From contig CP136061.1 of the NCBI GenBank assembly GCA_032622095.1, forward strand, positions 3,348,001-3,412,000: a stretch of 64,000 bases of DNA, read 5' to 3'. The notes below the pieces were generated by a model. The model was not told the DNA's origin, made no database searches, and saw only the letters and a list, made by a program, of their open reading frames with translations. The position numbers were made by a program, and so were the translations under genes. Origin of the DNA: Siphonodentalium dalli (lineage: Eukaryota; Mollusca; Scaphopoda; Gadilida; Siphonodentaliidae). Below are positions 11,371 to 23,299 of this stretch, in pieces. The first letter of the stretch is position 1, and each line of letters starts with the position of its first letter.

Positions 11371-13355
11371 TTAGCTACAGCGCCGATCTCAGCGCGTTTA
11401 CGCGCTGTATCTGGCGGGCCGGGTAAGCTCAGATCCGATATATCGTAGTGAGGAAGTATATTGTTTTTCTACTGGGGTCGTTTTCCGTTTATTTGGAAAT
11501 ACTCAGAAACTAATTGCAGTAGGAACGCGAAATCTCTAGAGAATGTAGGCATCGGAGGTCTACTAAATATAATGGTATCCCGAATTCGGCGCAATGTTTT
11601 TTGACGTAGTTATGGCCCTTTTACGATTATTTTTCATTATTATTTGTTATTATACTCGACACTTTTGCAACGCCCTAATATCTGAAAGTATGGGGATTAT
11701 CGAACTGAAAGTTTGTAAATATGTTGGGTTCAATGAGTTCTAACCTATCGGCATACAACGAATATTGTCCGCGTTTACCCAGCTGAGATATCTCCCTTTA
11801 TATGAAAAAAATGTCACTTTACTATCTCGGAAATTATAAGGAGCAGAGCATCGAAAATTGGACTGTATGCACAACTCGATGTGCCCTACTGCCCACGGGC
11901 ATCAAAACTTGTGTCCGCGCTTTCCATGCGGAGTTACCGCCCATAAATAGGCACACACTATACACCAGTATGAATAAACTGAGGTTGTTTTTTTTTTTTT
12001 TTTTTTTTTTTATAAGTACAGAGCTCTCAATTTTGTATTGCATATTTCGAATCGGACGAGTAATCCTGAGTCGAATTTACCGCCTAAACATGTTTTTACC
12101 CAGGACTTTCCGCGTTACGGGATACGGAAATAACTATTTTTCCCGCCAAATCCAAACCGGCAGATTAAAGAGCAAGATAATGTCGTAGCAGGTACGTTGA
12201 CATACTTTATGTACGTCCCAGTAGTTTGACGGCTATACTATAAATGTAACATGCCCAACGGAAAATGCGTGTCAGTGTGGGTTGAGACTTTAGGAAAATT
12301 CCACGAAAATTGCAAAGGGGGGAAATTCAAACATCGAGATAATTTTTTTTTACGAGTACATCTGATGGCTAGTGTTCACGCGCATCCAGAGGACGATTTT
12401 CTAATTTTCAGATGGAACTGTTTACTCGTGACAACGCTATATATCATAAATATGTATACTTATGTAGTCTATCACTAGCCGATTTTTAGCCCCAAATCCA
12501 AACGGGCTAATGTAGGAGCGAGTTTAATGCGGTGGCACGTAAGTCGGTATACTGTAGGTATGCCTCCAAAATTTGACCTCTATAATATAAACGCAACCTG
12601 CTCAAGGGAGTGTTTGTGTCGGGTGGGTTCAGATTTGGAAAATTCCACCGAAGATCAAATGGGGAAAATTACTCCGAAAATCATATATTGAGATAAAAAC
12701 TTTTCGATAGGTGGATGTGATAAGTAGTATCTAAACGCAAGATTAGTACACTTTTTAATGATTTATATTGAACGGTTTAACCCTGGTAGCGTATAACGTT
12801 GTAACGGGTGATATATATTACTCAAATTCAAACCCTCTATTCATGACGCAAATTCAAACGGACTTATCAAGAAGCAAGGCAAATGCATGAATATGCTCAC
12901 CGATATACTATATAGGTATGTCCGCTCTACAGTAAAAATATCCTATTGTCACGATTTGACATGTCCAAAACTCCCCGGACAAAAGTTTTCCTAGGTATCA
13001 AATTTCGTCGAAATCCGTTCGTTTTACCCGATTTGACCTTGAACTGATCATTTCGAAGGTCAATGTCAGGTCGGGGTCACGACTTGACCCGCCCAAAAAA
13101 CTCCCCGGACAAAAGTATCCCTAGGTATCGAATTTCGTGGAAATCCGTCGGTTTTACCTGATTTGACTTTCGAATGCCTTTTTGAAGACCAATGTCAGGT
13201 CGGGGGTCACGATTCGACCCGTCCGAAACACTCCCTGGACAAAATTACCCACATTTATCAGAATTCGTCAAAATCCGTCCTGCAGTTTTCCCGGCCATAG
13301 CTGACAGACAAACAAACAGACAGACAGAAGTACCAAAATATATATTAAATTTAGA
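11371..13355 (-). mobile_element. Helitron-like non-autonomous element (tentative ends)
   Basis: Read on the minus strand, the 5' region is TAATATATATTTTGG followed by CTGTCTGTCTG (about 13300-13345), closely like the 5' end of the Helitron at 35364. The candidate 3' end is a hairpin CAGCGCG-loop-CGCGCTG (11390-11407) followed by CTAA and then T (11371-11374). The sequence at 12950-13290 is the reverse complement of repeats at 35700-35935 (GGACGGGTCAA, TTTTGTCC, CAAGGTCAAATCG types). The interior 12137-12960 holds three diverged units of about 350-370 bp. There is no RepHel reading frame. Weakness: the base before the proposed 5' TC is T, not the expected A. A run of 24 T lies at 11988-12011. 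Confidence 0.5.
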
Positions 13356-14399
13356 AATGTCAATGCAAGTCCACCATCGGATCGTAAGGCACCAATATGC
13401 ATTCGCACGAAGGGGAACACACATATACGCATAACACTCACATGGGATGGGATGGAATACCATGGAAGTATATCTGATTCCATGGAATCTGACCTCTAGT
13501 TATGATTGGTTTTGTGTTTTTGCTGAAAAAATTGTTGAAAAAAAATCGAATGTCTCAAATTCTGGGCCCTATTCTGGCGGCCATCTTCGATTTTAATTTA
13601 CAATTTTTATATCAGTTAACATAGAAATATATAAGGAACAAAATGCAATTCATTGTAATGTCATATCTCAATTATTTTTCACCCACTGACCGACGTGGCG
13701 TAGCCGCGTCCAGTGGGTGTAATGTGATCGTAGGACTCCATGCGTTTCTGCTGAACTGAACAAGTGCCCATGCGTTTCTGCTGAGCCGCACTGACGTTTG
13801 ATAGCAAAATAAAATTATAATCATTATCAAAGCACACGTTTGGATAACACCGCCATAAACAGTTTCATATTATGATGTTGAGCTCATGTTGTCAATAAAA
13901 TTATAGTATTTCTGCCAATTGGGTAACTAGATTCAGTTTGAGCTGGAAACTTGAGAAATTTTTAATTTCAACCAATTGAAATGCCGTTTCAACTGGACAG
14001 GGTTACGTTGGTTAGCAACGCGTGGTGCGCGAAATGACGTCATCGTAAACAAGGCGCCTTTTCAAAATCAGATCGTACATGCCTCAGCTCAGGCTCGCTT
14101 GAAGATAAAATCGGCTCTTTATTTTGTGTTCATAACAAGACAGACGGTGGAATTTAAATTTGAATATTCTTAGTTGCATGTATGCATATATTGATGTGTT
14201 TACACGCGAGCTTCTATGACGACTTGGAGGAATTCTCGGATGTTGAAGTGAAATTTCGATCCTTGAATCCCCGCCGCCACTGAGTTCAAGCGAGGACAGA
14301 CATTCTCCGAATTCTTGACTCATCGAAAAAATTCAATTTCTTCCATCTAAACCATAATTACGCATTGGACTCTATCATTTTAAGAAAATATAAATATTA
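13356..14399. other. Unassigned stretch with a 40-nt hairpin
   Basis: A strong hairpin at 13680-13719 pairs CACCCACTG with CAGTGGGTG and, inside it, GACGTGGC with GCCGCGTC, leaving a small loop. It resembles the subterminal hairpins of Helitrons, but no CTRR follows at the right distance on either strand. No gene seen. Confidence 0.5.
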
Positions 14400-14870
14400 C
14401 ACGCCGACACACGAAGTTTCCGCTTAAAACGTTTTATCGACATAAATCGATTTGAATGGGGAATTCCTATGTTAATTTTTTTGTCTCTTTTTCCGTTATT
14501 TTTCATGTTTAAAAAAATCAATTTCTCGAGTCTGAAAGCTTATTTCTTGCACAATCCAGTAATTTTAAGATCGAAGAAGTATATTGCACATGCGTTATAA
14601 GTCCAAACCTCATAAATTGGATATTAGTCGTTTTATTAACAATTGTTTAGTTAGTTAGACCTAACTTTAAAAAAAAATCAATGTTTAATAAAAATTTATT
14701 TCTCAAGTCTAAAAGACTATCACTGGTTAAAATTAGTTAAATTCAGATTATGTAAGTATTCTCGATAGGCATACGAAGGCTCAGCTTAATATTTTGAAAA
14801 ATAAAAGTTTTATCGACATAAATCGATTTTAATGGGAAATCCTATGTTGTTAATAAATTTTACTTTTAGG
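14400..14870 (+). repeat. Diverged tandem duplication, period about 376 bp
   Basis: TTTTATCGACATAAATCGAT occurs at about 14432 and 14808, followed by GAATGGG or TAATGGG and TCCTATGTT. AAATCAATTTCTCGAGTCTG and a diverged partner (TTATTTCTCAAGTCTAAAAG) lie between. Non-coding. Confidence 0.65.
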
Positions 14871-15129
14871 GCTCTACGAGTGTTTTCTGAGCTGCTCTAT
14901 ATTGGGCACCAGCCTCCAGGTTCCATATTTGACCAGTTCTACCTGATATCTTTTGCTTTTGGGACTTCTACATTGTAGTTGGTCACCTACTCACTTAATT
15001 GCCCCACAGCCTAATACAACAGGTATATAAATCGTGATATAGTATAGTTATGAGGAACTTTTGACACATGACATGCATGTCTCGTAATATTCATTAATCT
15101 TTCGCATTTTTGGCAAATTTAGTGGGACA

Positions 15130-16140
15130 GTATAGTCGCGTATACGTCAACATTTGTCATTATCACTCGACAAATTTATTTCAGTCTATCGGTACAACCC
15201 ATATTTCCGTCATATGCTAGTAGTCTGTCAGACCCCCCCCAATTTATGTTTTCATCAGTGTAGTCGCATTAGCCATATGTGTATACGTTATCATGTGATA
15301 ATAATATCTATGGTATATCACTATATACTTACATCATTTGCTATTCCTTTAAATTATGGCACCATCTATATAAATGGAGATAATTTCAGACACCCCCATT
15401 TTATAGTTTTCCCACGACAATAGAGTCGCTTTGAATTTTGTGTCAACATTGGTCTTTATTGCTCTACTAATTTATATCAGTTCATCGGTATGAACCCCAT
15501 ATCCACATATAACCGACCCATCCTCTAATCCCGGCCCAATTTATTTACTTTTTTTCATCGGAATACACGTAGTCGCGTTACGTACATATTTTATCATTTG
15601 ATACTTACATGTATATCTATGCTATTACTATACCGTATACGTATATCGATTGCTATTCCTTTCTATATAATTATGGTGCCATTTATAGATATAGAGATAA
15701 TTTAAGACCCTTCCATTTTATATCATCGCCGCTACAGTACAGTCGCAATGCATTGCATCATTACATGGCAACATTGGTCGCTATCTCTCTACTAATTTTT
15801 GTCAGTTCAAGGGTATGGACCCACTTTTCCTCCATATAACCAACCCAACATCTAATCCCGGCCAAAATTATTATTTTTCTTTCATCGGTATAGTTGTGTT
15901 ATGTACATATTTTTATCATCTAATTTGCATTGTACGACTATAGAAGTCCATAAATAACTATTCTGGCACTATATAGAGATAACTAAGATTCTGACCCCCC
16001 CTTATTTTATAGCCTTGTCGCAAATGTATAGTTGACATGCATGATATGTCAACATTGGTCATTATCGCTCTACAAATTTATATCAGTTTTTCGGTATTGA
16101 ATTTACCATATTTCCCTGTATCGCCCACCCCTCCCCAATT
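15130..16140 (+). repeat. Satellite-like array, about 300-bp units, 3.5 copies
   Basis: Anchor TCAACATTKGTC followed by CTCTACWAATTTATATCAG recurs at about 15147, 15443, 15768 and 16049, with spacings of 296, 325 and 281. Each unit also carries ATTATGGCACC or a variant, AGAGATAA and a C-rich CCCCC tract. Units are well diverged. Open frames here are short and not conserved between units. Confidence 0.8.
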
Positions 16141-16361
16141 TATTTGTACAATGTCCTGTAACTTTTGCTTCAACATGCTGAGTTCCGCTGCAGACAATAC
16201 AAAACTGACAACATTTCGCAATGTAAACAGGCTTCAAACTCATCTTATCCGAGAAAAACTCTGGCTACATAAGAAATTTGTGTATAATGTTTACTCGCAT
16301 TTGTGAGGTGAACTGCGTTAAAAATCAAAGGTCCCAAGTCAAGTTCCAAAATCCCCAACCC

Positions 16362-16680
16362 TCCCAACACTGATGTGAGGTTTAATGATAACTCCATCTA
16401 CATAACCTAATCAATATAAGGATGTGAGGTTGAATGATATCTCCCTCCACATAACCATAAAGATGTGATGTTTAATGATAACTCCATCCACATAACCATA
16501 AAGATGTGAGTTTAATGATAACTCCATCTACATAGCCAATATAAGGGTGTGATGTTTAATGATAACTCCATCTACATAACCAATATACAAATGTGAGGTT
16601 TAATGATAATTACACCCACATAACCAATATAAGGATGTAAGGTTTAATGATAACTCCATCCACATAACTAATAAATATGT
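16362..16680 (+). repeat. Minisatellite, about 44-46-bp unit, 7 copies
   Basis: Repeats of GATGTGAGGTTTAATGATAA, then CTCCATCTACATAACC and AATATAAG. Spacing varies by a few bases. No coding. Confidence 0.9.
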
Positions 16681-17034
16681 GTGAAAATTAAACAAAAAAT
16701 GAAATTCCACGATGGCGTCCAATGTGGTCTACCTAATTCATCTCCAAAAACATGTATTTTGAATATATGGATGTTTATGGGAGAAAACCGATTATTTCAA
16801 TGACACTTAAATTTACTCGGGAGCCAAAACCTGACCCACGGGAGTGCGCTCCGCGCGCGACTGTATCTTAAGCATATGTGCATATTTAATAAGCCAACAA
16901 TTGGAATCCAAACAGAGAAGATTGCGCTGGCTCCCTTGCGCATAGACATCATTGATGATCTCTATGGGAAACCAAATTGACACTTAATAGACAATTTCGA
17001 TTAACCACAATAACTTGAGGGCTCTCTAAATTCG

Positions 17035-17556
17035 GTAAGCCCAATAAGAATATTTCTCATGGAGCTTAAGTGCAATAAGAATATTCCTTAAGTGATTGTG
17101 CTTAAGCGCAATTAGATATACCTTATTATGCTTAAGCACAATAAGATATTCCTGTGCAATTAGGAATATTCTTATTGCGCTTAAGTGCAATAAGAGATTC
17201 CCTATTACGCTTAACCGCAATTACATCCCTATTACACTTAAGCGCAATTAATATATCTCTCATTAGATCACCCTTCTGCAAATAGTAGATTAATCCTATA
17301 TTTGTTCCACCCATTGTACCATGTAGATGGACTACACCACCTGAATTATAAGGAGTTTATGTACTATATATAATATATTATTCCTTCTTAAGAGATTCCT
17401 TATTGGGCTTTATAAGCGCAATTTGAATATTCTTCATTGAGCTTAAGCGCAATTAAATATTTCCTTATTGCGCTTAAGCACAATATAGATTCCCCTATTG
17501 CGCTTAAGCGCAATAAGGAATATTCCTTATTGTGCTTAAGCGCAATTAGCTCTTGT
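17035..17556. repeat. Array of GCTTAAGCGC palindromes
   Basis: Two blocks (about 17035-17250 and 17400-17556) of short palindromes built on GCGCTTAAGCGCAAT, alternating with AATAAGAATATTCCTTA-type spacers. The spacers are near-palindromic as well, so the blocks could form many small hairpins on either strand. The 150 bp between the blocks lacks the motif. A related palindrome, GCGCTGAAGCGCAATT, forms the array at 24284-24512. No coding. Confidence 0.85.
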
Positions 17557-18179
17557 GCTTAATTCATATTTTGTTTTATAAGTGTATTGTAACTATTGGT
17601 TTGTCCTTTAATTGGTTTCCCAAACATCATGTCCACATATATTATGATAGAATAGTACTATTACTACTAATAGTACTCGTAGTAGTTAATACCACCTTAC
17701 TGTCAATATTATAGCATGGTTAGTTTCAAATCATAACGTTAATTGTTATTACTATTTGTGTGTACTGTACATGTACATCAGTCATCAATTAACAAACTTA
17801 AGCAGAGCCTGGTTGAATATCTACCATATATGGTGGGTCATTCCCATCTTCAAGATGTTGATGTCATTGATGTCATGTTGCATGCGAAGTGGTAGACCCT
17901 CCAATAGCTTATCAATACCACTCAGGACAGTGGTGTTTTTCCTCAATTAATTGAATTTCTTGTTTCCACAATCATCATATAAATAGACATAGGGTAAACT
18001 CGCGAAATTGTTCGACCTCATGAGCGCCATCTTGGATTACGTCATATGCGGCCAGGTCGATTTCTTGTTAACATCCGGAATTCTACTCTAGAGGTGTCCA
18101 GGTACATAACAAAATCGGCCCGGAGGAGTCATGTGGGGGGGGGGGTCCATATGGGGGTGTACCTAGCTGCCCGACTAAG
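17557..18179. other. Unassigned stretch upstream of the TPR exon
   Basis: Contains an imperfect palindrome AGTACTATTACTACTAATAG at about 17655-17674 and a G run near 18135. I saw no neighbouring TPR exon on the plus strand. The last bases, ACTAAG, would be the acceptor of the exon at 18180, although the pyrimidine tract is weak. Confidence 0.45.
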
Positions 18180-18461
18180 CAAATCTACTGGAAGCGAACG
18201 AATGGTATGACCAGCGTCTGGATATGGAGAAGAAATTAAATATTTACGGTAGAAGCGAAACATGCCACAAACTGCATATGAAGTCTGACATATATTTCCT
18301 TTTGAAGGATTACGACAAGGCGTTATCGCTGGCCGAACGAGCATTGGACATGAAACGCGATATAATTGTTCCTCCGAACCAAGATATAACGCAATATATC
18401 TACAAAGTGGCCAACATATTGTACAACATGGGGGATATATTTGTAGATAAGCAACAGGAAG
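18180..18461 (+). CDS. Internal exon encoding tetratricopeptide repeat (TPR)
   Basis: About 94 codons read from a possible acceptor (CTAAG, ending 18179) to a strong donor, GGAAG followed by GTAAGA at 18462. The translation begins near LLEANEWYDQRLDMEKKL and contains a TPR-like helix pair, SDIYFLLKDYDKALSLAERA, with the expected small and aromatic positions (Y, L, DY, A-L-A--AL). A second helical segment follows, with YKVANILYNMGDIFVD. The spacing and the -ERALDMKRDI- ending recall TPR_12 / kinesin-light-chain-like arrays used as protein-binding scaffolds. The start codon at 18224 is internal, so this is an exon and not a whole gene. I found no partner exon in the window; the rest may lie beyond large introns, or this may be an orphan fragment. 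The exon has no internal stop and its codon use looks coding. Confidence 0.6.
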
Positions 18462-19200
18462 GTAAGATATTAACTGGGCACACCTCTCACTATTGGTCAG
18501 GCCAAAACTTCGAACATATGAAAAGTCCATGCATAACGCAAAATTAGTATGGAATCATGAGACTAAACTAAGGTGGAATTGATCTGATATGTGTATATTT
18601 CAAAACAGTTGTTAGAGTGGCATTTGTTTCATGTAACCATTGTAGTTACACACTAAATCTCGAGTAGCTAAATTTGGGTGGTTAGAATATTCCAACGACT
18701 TTTATAGCATTATAAGCTACTTAAATATGCTATTTTTGCTACTTGACAAGTAGTTACAAGACGGATCGGGGATAGTTAAGCGATGTCTATTCGTGATTGG
18801 TTCTATAACTGCACGTGACAACCTATTCAAATGGCGGCTTCCCAGTCGAGTCGAGAAAAGGCACAATTACTGTTTCTGTCAATCCAGCTAGACTAAAATT
18901 TGAAAGGCGTAAAATGTATAACTTCTGTGTGACAAGTCATGGTTATTTATAATCTTAGGTACATGCAGGACATCCGGTAACGAATTTACCAATTAGGGAA
19001 TTATTGATACGACATTTAGACGTCACCAAATTCCAAATTCAGAATAGTTTATTTTTGAAATTTGAATCTGTGACAAGGAGAGGTAATATATTTGCGCTCA
19101 TGTCGCTTTTGTTTCTATATTGACGTATATCTATATGTTCTGTGTTCACATTGTAGCCTAACTGGTAACTGTAATCATATAAACATAATTCCACTAGTTC
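18462..19200 (+). other. Putative intron after the TPR exon
   Basis: Starts GTAAGATATT. No downstream acceptor plus open frame was recognisable. The T-rich tract near 18680-18740 contains direct GCTACTT repeats. No other feature. Confidence 0.4.
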
Positions 19201-20386
19201 AACAGGTCTGGCAAATGTGAGAATACAGCTACAATAGCTGTATTCAGCTAACCTAGCTGTATTCAGCTATATATTATACTCTCAAACGGGCTGTTTTTCG
19301 ATAATAAACTAGAAGCGCTAATTTGCGCATCAAAATTAGGCTACCCTATTCTCCGGCCACCCTCAACCAAATAAAAATCGTCGCGTGTGTTCTGACAAAG
19401 TATTGCCTTTTGTCGGCACGGCGATGGTGATTATGTGTGAAAACTTACTACGGTGGTCGATGTCGGTCATAACGGTTAATAACTCTCTTATGCAATGCGG
19501 AATACCTTGAAAAATACATTAAATACAATATTTATCACCGAAGATGGAACATCTTAATCATTCCCGGAAGTATCAATATGATGCTGCTAAAACGCAGTTT
19601 GGTTGGTGCGTTAAAACAGGTAAAAAGGGGAACATCTCTAGCCAGAGTTTAACCGAGCGAGTTCCACTCACTGCTTGAGCTGATTCTCTCCAAAAATACG
19701 GAAACGCATACTTGTATGTCGAATCGTGAAAATACAAATACCAATGTTATGTTTAGTAAGTTTTCACACATTATATATTTTCCCGCCAAAACAGATTGAA
19801 TAGTTCTGACTCGCTAACGACCAGGACTTCATGTTTGAAATACTTCAGAAATTATATAAGTCGCATTTTCATTTCAGTTGTCCCTATGTTGTGCCATACA
19901 TTTGCAATATGCCGCACAATATCTGTATATACAGTTATGAATAGTTACCAGTATCGCTCACAAACCGCTAGTGGTATGTAATTCTAAATGCTTGATATAG
20001 GTACACCATTCTAACGCCCCCTACCGGTTTAGCATCGGGAAGAAGTAAACGAGTGTTTGGGATGAATTTGATCTTTATTTTATAAGTTAGTTAATGAATG
20101 CATTTGCAGAAAATAGTCCCCAGAATATTTACTGACATAGACCACCGTAGTAAGTTTTCACACAAAATCAGAATTGCCGTGTCGACAAAAGGCAACACTT
20201 TGTCAGAACACAAGCGACGATTTTGATTTGGTTGAGGGTGACCGGAGAATATGGTAGCCTAATTTTGATGCGCTAATTAGCGCTTCTAGTTTATTACCGG
20301 TTTGAGAGTATAATATATAGCTGAATACAGCTAGGTTAGCTGAATACAGCTATTGTAGCTGTATTCTCACATTTGCCAGACCTGTT
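19201..20386. mobile_element. Non-autonomous element with about 250-bp inverted ends
   Basis: The left arm 19201-19461 starts AACAGGTCTGGCAAATGTGA and the right arm 20139-20386 ends in its complement. Matching continues through GCTGTATTCAGCTA repeats, CTAGAAGCGCTAATT and TTTTGTCGGCACGGC to ACTACGGTGGTC. The arms are roughly 85-90% similar by eye. The 680-bp centre has no credible coding frame; the longest is 61 codons. Flanks share TAGTT but the alignment is ambiguous, so the target duplication is unresolved. Probably a DNA-transposon derivative with long TIRs. Confidence 0.75.
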
Positions 20387-20514
20387 CAAGTAGTTGTATA
20401 CAAAATCCGCGACAATAGGTGAAATTAGCTATAGGGCCTACTGATTCCAGTCTGTATAATATTTATGTCCCAATGTTTCCCAAAATCATGCCAAATGGCC
20501 TCACCAGGCCAGAT

Positions 20515-21650
20515 AGCATCCCTATGTTGATCCAATGTAAAGACTAAAGTAAACGGTTGTCTCAAATTTTGTTTCAACATTGAATTTGAAATAACGTTGG
20601 CGATTGGTCCAGTTTGCTCGTTGAAGTGAACATAGAAATATTAGAATATACATTTGAGACAACATTGAAAAACTAACTTTGAACATTGGAATAATATTGG
20701 GAAGCTAACGTTGAATTTTTTGACATTCGCTCAACGTTAAAATAATATTGGAATAAAAAAAAGTATTTTTTTTGTTATGTTCGCTCGATATGATCAACAA
20801 CATTGAATTGAAAATGGGATAATTTTGGAAAACTAATGTTGAATATTGGGACGATCACTCGATTTTGAAATAGCATTGGAATCCTAATGTTAATTTTGTT
20901 TTATGTTCGCTCAGCGTTGAAATAACGCTGGAAGCCTAATGTTTAATTTCTGGACATTAATTTAGCGTTGAATTGACATTGGGATTACGTTTGAAAGCTA
21001 ATGTTCACTTTTGTCAAGTTTTGTGATGTTCGATCAACATTGAAATAATGTTAGAAATCTAACAGTTTAAATTTGGACAATCGTTCAACAATGAATCAAT
21101 GTTGAAATAAAGTTGGAAACCTAATGTTGAATATCGAGATGTTATCTAATGTTGAATTAAAGGTACTCAATCCGATTCGACGGTCCCCATATCATCAGAT
21201 TCCAACAACAACACCATTTTTTTAAATGCCATTTCAGTTATCAGAAAAGATTAATTGCCCAAAACAATGCTTTAGAACCACAGTCAACTATAAAATTGCA
21301 CAAAACCTGTTATTTATCAAAGTTTTTTTCAACAAAATTTTATTGGTTGTCAAATATCTGACACAAAAAGCCACTCGATTTGAGAGTTATCGATCTTCAT
21401 CCGCTATCTTGTCAGATAAGTTCTTCTCGCCGACAGTTTACTGGGCCACTTATAATTAAAATACTAGATTTAAAATATCGATATCTGATTACTCCTACTT
21501 GTTCCTCGACTCAAGTTTAATATTTTGTACCCCCGAAGCCAATGATATTGTAATTCGTGAGTGTTAATTCGGATTGAGTACCTTTAATGTGGGAAACCTA
21601 ACACTGAATGTTGATACATGCTGTACGTTGAATCTAAGTTGAAATATCAA
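20515..21650 (+). repeat. Degenerate AACATTG/CAATGTT array, about 60-75-bp period
   Basis: Loose tandem units of GTTGAAATAACATTGGAAA, CCTAATGTTGAAT and GGACATTCGCTCAAC. Both AACATTG and its complement recur, so the array has dyad character. It is interrupted at 21157-21587 by a MITE and resumes at 21588 with GGGAAACCTAACACTGAATG. Confidence 0.75.
21157..21587. mobile_element. TTAA-flanked MITE, family C, copy 1
   Basis: TTAA at 21157-21160 and 21584-21587 bracket inverted ends AGGTACTCAATCCGA / TCGGATTGAGTACCT. The array units on either side rejoin if one TTAA and the insert are removed. The interior holds TACCCCCGAAGCCAA, shared with the copies at 26978-27196 and 59969-60445. TTAA target choice is typical of the piggyBac superfamily, but no transposase is present to confirm it. 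Confidence 0.85.
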
Positions 21651-23299
21651 TTAGCATGCCCTGACCGAGACGTTGCATGCAATTTTTTTATATGCACGAT
21701 TTACTTTGCATTATACACAAAACTATAGTCCATTGTAATTGTTATAAACCACTATCTGGTAGTTTGATGAAACTTTTAATTTCCGATTCGATTCCTTTAT
21801 TTAGGAACCACCGGCGGTCCATCGTACATTCCTACTTTTATATTGTTTGTATATATTTGGCTATTCATAACACTGAAATTAATCGCTATGTTCATTCTAA
21901 TGAACTCACAAATATTATAACCATAACATTGCTGAGAACTGTGATGCTAATGGTATTCAATACATTGTGCTCATTATACCCCCTGCAACAATGTTGGGGT
22001 GGTATAGTGAAATCAGCTCGTCCATCGTTCGTGTGTGGACACAAATTTGTCCGGAGTTTTTCTCAGACAGTCGTTTTTTTTTATCAATTTCCGTGAAACT
22101 TGGCAGAGACATCAACCACCATGGGAACCTGAGCACCTGCGATTATGGCGTCTGTCAGACTTTTTTGGTGGAGTTATCCCCCTTTTTCGACTTTAAACAT
22201 ATGGGGTACCGTTTGTGAGTCGTGTGGTCAAAAATTGCACAACATTCTCAATCTGTCAATTAAGCCATGTTCCGATAATTGGAATCGGCTGCCAATGGTC
22301 GATAATAGCCCATCGAATATTAATCGTTACTCGCAATCAAATCGATTGCCAAAATAATAAATCTGTTATATCAAAGCGCAATATGCACGCTTTAATAAAG
22401 CGTATACACAATACAACCATTGCATTGACTGTAGAAAACATTTACATGTATAACAGTCTTAAAAGAATCATTACTAAATTCACCCTATGAGAATCTCATT
22501 CTGAAAATGCCAGACAAATTATACTCAGGCTTGGTTAATAATAACCCACTACATTCATGAGATAATAAACAACCAGATCGTTCACTTTTATATATATCAT
22601 GACCAAATAATAGTGATGGCCAGCATATTCTTCCAAAATTAATAAGCGTGCCAGCACGTTTATTTGGTACCCAAGAGTACTATTTTTTGCGCACCCAATA
22701 TCATCCGATTTACATGGAAAAAATCTTGTTTGGTACGTCTGTATTATCAGTGCTATCTTCTGTAATTTTTGTGTGAACAGAACTGAAGAAATCTGTCAAT
22801 TATTTCGACATGACAACAAGCACAATGCTGACATCTGACAGCATTACCGGAATTTCCAAAACCTACATCGTACAACACTGCCTGTTTTTAGTCTCACGAT
22901 CCACTGTGAGGAATGAAGAAAAACCTATGGCTGATAAACACAAGTTTTACGCAACAAAATTCATTTGATAAGATTTTCAGACAATGCCACGACATTAACC
23001 CCCGATCAAAAAATATCTTTTACCTTCCGCCATATTCCGGTTTTTAAAACTACTGTTTTTTCCAGATATTATTTTTATCGCCGGGAAACGCAGCACCCAC
23101 ACAGAAAAATAATTTCGATTTATAGTGCCGGTATTCTTGCAAAAAGAAGTCGCTCAACACGACAATAAAGGCTACCCAAACAACCACATATAAAAACTGT
23201 TCAAATATAACAGATGAGCATCACGACCAGCGTATTCAGATTTGTGTCGGGGAAATAATAATGGCAATATTGAATATACAGTGTCAGCGCTCAGGTGCT
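21651..23299. other. Unassigned non-coding stretch
   Basis: No gene recognised. The open frame at 21677-22096 (139 codons) has no domain I know, poor residue composition and an overlapping rival frame, so I left it out. No obvious repeats. Confidence 0.5.

Noticed and set aside
11988-12011. 24-T run considered as a retroposon tail
   Set aside because: No element body, target duplication or polyadenylation-type signal lies next to it, and it falls inside the Helitron-like region.
13680-13719. Hairpin considered as a Helitron 3' end
   Set aside because: No CTRR plus T lies at the proper distance on either strand.
17829-17950. Minus-strand frame with TTVLSG ... GLPLRMQHDI, loosely like the actin VLSGG ... 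G ... RMQ motif
   Set aside because: Only about 40 codons, bounded by stops, with no splice support. The resemblance is too short to call.
21677-22096. 139-codon plus-strand frame
   Set aside because: No domain, Cys/Tyr/Phe-heavy chance composition, and a competing frame over the same bases.
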